A stretch of 49,186 nt of DNA from contig NW_019775813.1 in assembly GCF_001039355.2 (NCBI RefSeq), forward strand, positions 315,803 to 364,988, written 5' to 3'. Position 1 is the first letter of the stretch. Each line of letters starts with the position of its first letter. The notes under the pieces were generated by a model that saw only the letters and a list, made by a program, of their open reading frames with translations, was not told where the DNA came from and searched no databases. A program made the position numbers and the translations under genes. This document shows, one piece after another, positions 47,501 through 49,186 of the stretch. This stretch comes from Lingula anatina (Eukaryota > Brachiopoda > Lingulata > Lingulida > Lingulidae).

Positions 47501-47700
47501 AGAGGTTTGCGCTGATGCCAGCAAACCCAAAGTCAGCAGTAGCACGGCGGTTCGGAAACCCTGAAAATTAACCAGTTTGTCATTGATGAAATCAAAAATA
47601 AATCTCGGAAGTCCATTGTTCACCATAAACGTATACAATGACATTCAAAAATCCAATCAAATGTGTGGAGATTGTAAGAAAATAGCCAATATCTCACCAT
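29507..47700 (-). CDS. FSTL1: follistatin-like protein 1, secreted
   Basis: A secreted SPARC-family glycoprotein; FSTL1 modulates BMP/TGF-beta signalling in vertebrates. Exons, 5' to 3': 47698-47700 (the ATG alone), 47495-47560, 39221-39257, 33671-33907, 32973-33125, 32367-32529, 31790-31902, 31385-31448, 30417-30490, 29960-30192, 29507-29584. Phases agree and give 406 residues. Order: signal peptide (FRTAVLLLTLGLLASA), Thr/Ser linker, ten-Cys follistatin/Kazal module (about 43-114, FCGAGREC, PVCGTNDVTYENHCEMH), helical VCYQLERDSLRQLL segment, EF-hand-like loops DKNRNNKLSAVE and DEDSDWQLDLEE, N-glycosylation sequons NYT and NDT, and a VWC-like CSLEDKMYIDGAEV...CACGNWVC. About 100 residues then follow: acidic, ending in the basic tail NNHHHKRKHHRKH. 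Vertebrate FSTL1 has about 308 residues and lacks this basic tail. Identification is strong; the two terminal exons are inferred from splice phase. Confidence 0.93.
29960..30192 (-). CDS. FSTL1: FSTL1 acidic C-terminal exon
   Basis: A 233-nt exon, phase 1 in and 0 out. It encodes a charged, helix-prone segment: SAEERKAILEGF, LSRLEEEINRHL, AVSDEDDFGPVPD, HPEDVEEFVANVNTQEQ. The helical AEERKAILEGF segment sits where vertebrate FSTL1 has its short, charged C-terminal helix. There are no cysteines. Confidence 0.75.
30543..30889 (-). mobile_element. TTAAAGG-ended MITE, copy 2
   Basis: An approximately 347-bp inverted copy of the element at 11964-12298, with ends TTAAAGGGATAATATAACTC and its inverse. 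It lies in the FSTL1 intron between 30491 and 31384. Confidence 0.65.
30957..31043. repeat. T-rich tract then poly-G
   Basis: A long T-rich stretch with ATT triplets passes into about 17 G residues, in an FSTL1 intron. Low complexity. Confidence 0.9.
35119..35119. other. assembly N
   Basis: A single ambiguous base in FSTL1 intron 3. Unlike 14658, no duplicated flanks were noticed. Confidence 0.9.
35484..35802. repeat. 50-bp tandem repeat array, about six copies
   Basis: Successive units carry AAGTCTACCACTG, ACCAAGTTAAATCTGATGTG and AACAGGT. Phase markers at 35581, 35631, 35681, 35731 and 35781 are exactly 50 apart. Units diverge by a few substitutions. The AAGTTAGATCTGATGTGAACA word at 44-64 resembles a lone unit, so the motif is dispersed as well as tandem. 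Confidence 0.9.
36196..36252. repeat. short TACTTTTTAAAT repeats
   Basis: Two to three near-copies of AATACTTTTTAAAT in a row, in FSTL1 intron 3. Confidence 0.5.
37043..37256 (+). mobile_element. 215-bp inverted-end element, copy 1
   Basis: It opens GGCTCTATTCCCATAGATTT and closes with the inverted-repeat partner ending GGAAATGGGTG. TTA flanks both sides (37040-37042, 37257-37259). A 3-bp TTA target duplication and GG-initial ends suit a PIF/Harbinger-like MITE. No reading frame. The interior carries the family core AATTAACTTTCGTGTCCGCC. Confidence 0.8.
37794..38008 (-). mobile_element. 215-bp inverted-end element, copy 2
   Basis: A reverse-orientation member, flanked by TAT (37791-37793 and 38009-38011). 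With copy 1, 540 bases away, it forms an inverted pair of about 215-base arms within the FSTL1 pre-mRNA. Confidence 0.8.
38012..38236 (-). mobile_element. 215-bp element family, copy 3 (variant)
   Basis: A diverged member lying next to copy 2 and sharing the TAT between them. A third TAT follows at 38237-38239. It shares the ATTTAGATC...GATTAAGATTTAG end variant with copy 8, indicating a subfamily. Confidence 0.75.
38245..38530. mobile_element. palindromic TCCCGCAC-ended element
   Basis: Approximately 286 bp bounded by TCCCGCACGAAAA and its inverse TTTTGTGCGGGA. The interior repeats GCAGTAG, TACTGCA and CATGCTTC in both orientations. It lies six bases past the duplication flanking copy 3. 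No coding capacity. Confidence 0.65.
38886..39054 (-). mobile_element. small inverted-end element, copy 2
   Basis: The inverted relative of 11630-11806: CAGGGG at one end, CCCTG at the other, and a hairpin with 9-base arms (38902-38910, 38920-38928). A poly-T tract (about 38971-38991) has grown inside it. It lies about 170 bases downstream of FSTL1 exon 3 in the direction of transcription. Confidence 0.6.
40622..40836 (+). mobile_element. 215-bp inverted-end element, copy 4
   Basis: Flanked by TTA at 40619-40621 and 40837-40839. Same orientation as copy 1. Interior core conserved, with scattered substitutions (for example GTACCCGCTTGGC where others have GTGTCCGCCCGGC). Confidence 0.8.
42979..43073. 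repeat. (AT)n, poly-T and (GTT)n block
   Basis: Compound microsatellite of about 55 bases of AT, 11 T and about nine GTT triplets. The Tyr-Ile and Asn/Gln-rich reading frames over it are repeat translations. Confidence 0.95.
44342..44556 (+). mobile_element. 215-bp inverted-end element, copy 5
   Basis: Flanked by TCT (44339-44341 and 44557-44559). Close to the consensus, including the CCCCGCGGGGAG palindrome near the left end. A (CT)n/(CA)n microsatellite starts at its right border. Confidence 0.8.
44556..44600. repeat. (CT)n then (CA)n microsatellite
   Basis: CT repeats passing into CA repeats, abutting the 215-bp element copy 5. Confidence 0.9.
45654..45868 (-). mobile_element. 215-bp inverted-end element, copy 6
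   Basis: Reverse orientation, flanked by TTA (45651-45653 and 45869-45871). Very similar to copy 2 over its whole length. Forms an inverted pair with copy 5. Confidence 0.82.
45872..46060. mobile_element. related element with longer inverted ends
   Basis: It lies directly against copy 6. The ends (CCCATACCTAGATC...CATCTAGCAGGATCGACCCA and the inverse at 46003-46050) are inverted repeats of roughly 50 bases, longer than in the 215-bp family. It shares the GATCTA-rich ends but not the core. No clear target duplication. Confidence 0.65.
46329..46554 (+). mobile_element. 215-bp element family, copy 8 (variant)
   Basis: 226 bases flanked by TTA (46326-46328 and 46555-46557). Shares the TCTTAATCTTTAGA end variant and GGTAATTAACTATGG core variant with copy 3, marking a second subfamily. 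Confidence 0.78.
47279..47290. promoter_or_regulatory. TTACGTAA site in FSTL1 intron 2
   Basis: ATTACGTAAC contains TTACGTAA, the consensus for PAR-bZIP/C/EBP-type dimers. It lies just over 200 bases inside intron 2, next to a GGGGCGTGG box. Possible promoter-proximal intronic element; binding is unproven. Confidence 0.35.
47561..47697 (-). other. FSTL1: FSTL1 intron 1, directly after ATG
   Basis: A 137-base intron splits the initiator ATG (47698-47700) from the signal-peptide codons. The donor is GTGAGA, the acceptor TTAATTTTCAG. Without splicing, the ATG frame would read GEILAIFLQ and so on from intron sequence. The lone-ATG first exon is inferred from splice sites and phase. Confidence 0.6.
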
Positions 47701-48803
47701 TGTTGATGATGGCCCGTCTTCGCCTCTCTGCCGTCTTAGAAGAAGTAATGTTACGGCTCTTCCGACGGTCGTTAGTACTCCCCCCGGAATGACGGGATAA
47801 AACTGCGTTGAATTTTCGAAGATAGCCTGGAGCGTTGGTGATAAGTTTGGATTCTCGGAAGAAAATCAATAACAAAAAAAAATCAACCTAGGATTATTTG
47901 CCTGCGAGGATATATTTATTGCGTACCAAAACTTTTTCTTGGGTGTTTACTAAAAAAATGAATTAATAAATCAACAAGGTCGAAGGCGGTAACTAATACT
48001 AGCATTGCACGCAGCATCCCTATAAGTCGGGGTCACTATCTATTCCCTGTAATCTTGTTTTAAAGCCACTATAAACTTCCTTAAATTTTAATCTTTTCTT
48101 GGTTTGCTAGAAAGAAAATTAAAATATAGCCACTGGTCTTACAAATGAAAATATATAAAAACAGGGAGTGGCCGATTTATATTCGAACACCACAGATATC
48201 CATAAACAGTTTCACAATTTCTGTCAGTGGTCGTGCTAGAATTTTAAAGCTATTTTTGTCTATTCCGAAGGTATTTGTTTGGAGCTAGGAATCAACATAA
48301 CGTTATGCTGAATCCTAGTGTGGGTCAAGCTTTTTTTCGCCTGGGTTAAAAAAACGCAAATTAATTAATACGTTCGGAATTTCAGATCGACCTGCTGCAG
48401 GTGTTATAAACTGAATGTGAAGCTAGTGAAAAGATCGTTTCTGAGAATGCATAGTTTATTAAACTTTAAAAAGTTAGAAGAACGTTTAATAGAACATGAG
48501 TATAAAATGTCAGAAAATAAGACGCTGCTTAAAAATAAGATTAAAAGCAATCTCTCGCTCAATATGAATGTTAAAAAGGTAGCAATTTAATACAGAAATG
48601 TGAAACCTTCAAGGACCATGACATGTCAAATGATTGTCGTATCATAGACACAACATCCACTGTCTTACTCGTCTTTCCTTCTGCAAAACGCTTGTTTATC
48701 GATAGACTGCTGTTTTCTCTTAAAGTATTCTTGACTTATTTTCAAACGATTCAAATTTCATAAAATAACCATCGTAAATTTTAAATTTTCTTTATTTTCT
48801 TAC

Positions 48804-48835
48804 TTTGTTGTCGTCTGTCACCCTCAATTTAAGAC
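48804..48835 (-). other. possible non-coding or upstream exon
   Basis: A 32-nt segment with a strong acceptor (CTTTTTCCATACAG) and strong donor (AAA then GTAAGA) on the minus strand. It could be a 5' UTR exon of FSTL1 or belong to a gene beyond the window. Only one frame is open (LKLRVTDDNK). Confidence 0.33.
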
Positions 48836-48897
48836 CTGTATGGAAAAAGAAAAGTACAAAGAAAATGTAAAGGACAAATACTTCAAGGTCTGCCGCC

Positions 48898-48925
48898 CAT
48901 GTCACGTAAGTCACGTACGTCACCG
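48898..48925. promoter_or_regulatory. cluster of GTCACGT words
   Basis: GTCACGTAAGTCACGTACG followed by GTCACCGTG packs two or three CACGT cores into 28 bases, about 1.2 kb upstream of the FSTL1 ATG. It resembles bHLH-type or CRE-half binding sites. Confidence 0.35.
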
Positions 48926-49136
48926 TGCTCACATTTGATCTCGTACATGTGATGTAGATTGTTATGGCTGGCTTGATACTTCGTCTCTATTGTTGAATGT
49001 TCCATGCGGGGGACAGTCTGGACCAAACAGGTATTTGTCTGTTGTTATTATTTTTTCTGCACCTTACCCCACAATTGCCATTCGAACCTGGAATCTAAGA
49101 TTGTCCGCATTGCAAATTCGTATGAGTAATTCATCC

Positions 49137-49139
<3 letters not shown>

Positions 49140-49186
<47 letters not shown>
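49140..49186. repeat. (CT)n microsatellite at window end
   Basis: About 22 CT units running off the window edge. Confidence 0.95.

Larger units (their letters stand above)
47701..49186. other. FSTL1 upstream region
   Basis: Contains the FSTL1 5' UTR and promoter near 47701-47850 (no TATA seen), a possible small minus-strand exon at 48804-48835, a cluster of CACGT words at 48898-48925 and a terminal (CT)n repeat. No protein-coding gene is supported. Confidence 0.5.

Noticed and set aside
47450-47644. 64-codon frame continuing upstream of the FSTL1 signal peptide
   Set aside because: It reads through the acceptor into intron 1; the spliced ATG at 47700 gives a shorter, typical signal peptide.
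49080-49100. GTTCGAA-like words that could be tRNA B boxes
   Set aside because: No matching A box, stems or anticodon arm could be drawn.

Overview
This is an AT-rich invertebrate nuclear DNA window. Its genes are split into short exons with GT-AG introns and long, repeat-littered intronic and intergenic DNA, with several microsatellites and single-N assembly joins at 14658, 25641 and 35119. The encoded proteins (a ciliary IFT46, a UFC1 and a secreted follistatin-like protein) and the density of small non-autonomous DNA transposons suggest a bilaterian animal. A mollusc or other lophotrochozoan is my best guess, but nothing in the window proves the phylum.

Layout, left to right. (1) About 1-13972, minus strand: the 5' part of a gene I do not recognise. 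Its first coding exon (13815-13972) is head-to-head with IFT46, further exon candidates run leftwards, and the gene leaves the window at position 1. (2) 13973-14306: a compact bidirectional promoter with a CRE followed by an ETS-type site. (3) 14056-15265: a near-identical 602-base direct duplication around a single N, containing IFT46 exon 1 twice; very probably an assembly artefact. (4) 14915-23852, plus strand: IFT46, 12 coding exons, 398 residues, with a 66-nt cassette-exon candidate encoding a basic patch. (5) 25407-27583, plus strand: UFC1, five coding exons, exactly 167 residues once a transposon-like insertion with 31-base inverted ends is subtracted from coding exon 1. (6) 29507-47700, minus strand: follistatin-like protein 1 (FSTL1), 11 coding exons, 406 residues, convergent with UFC1.

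The FSTL1 introns hold a family of 215-bp inverted-repeat elements (seven clear members plus one relative) with 3-bp target duplications, along with several other small inverted-repeat families and a 50-bp tandem array. The three recognised genes have unrelated jobs (ciliary transport, UFMylation, extracellular signalling), so the window is an ordinary gene neighbourhood, not a functional cluster. The most notable points are the UFC1 exon insertion and whether it can be spliced out, tandem copies of a 3' splice site and exon start in the left-edge gene, the two IFT46 cassette-exon candidates, and the charged C-terminal extension of FSTL1. I saw no rRNA, tRNA or CRISPR array.
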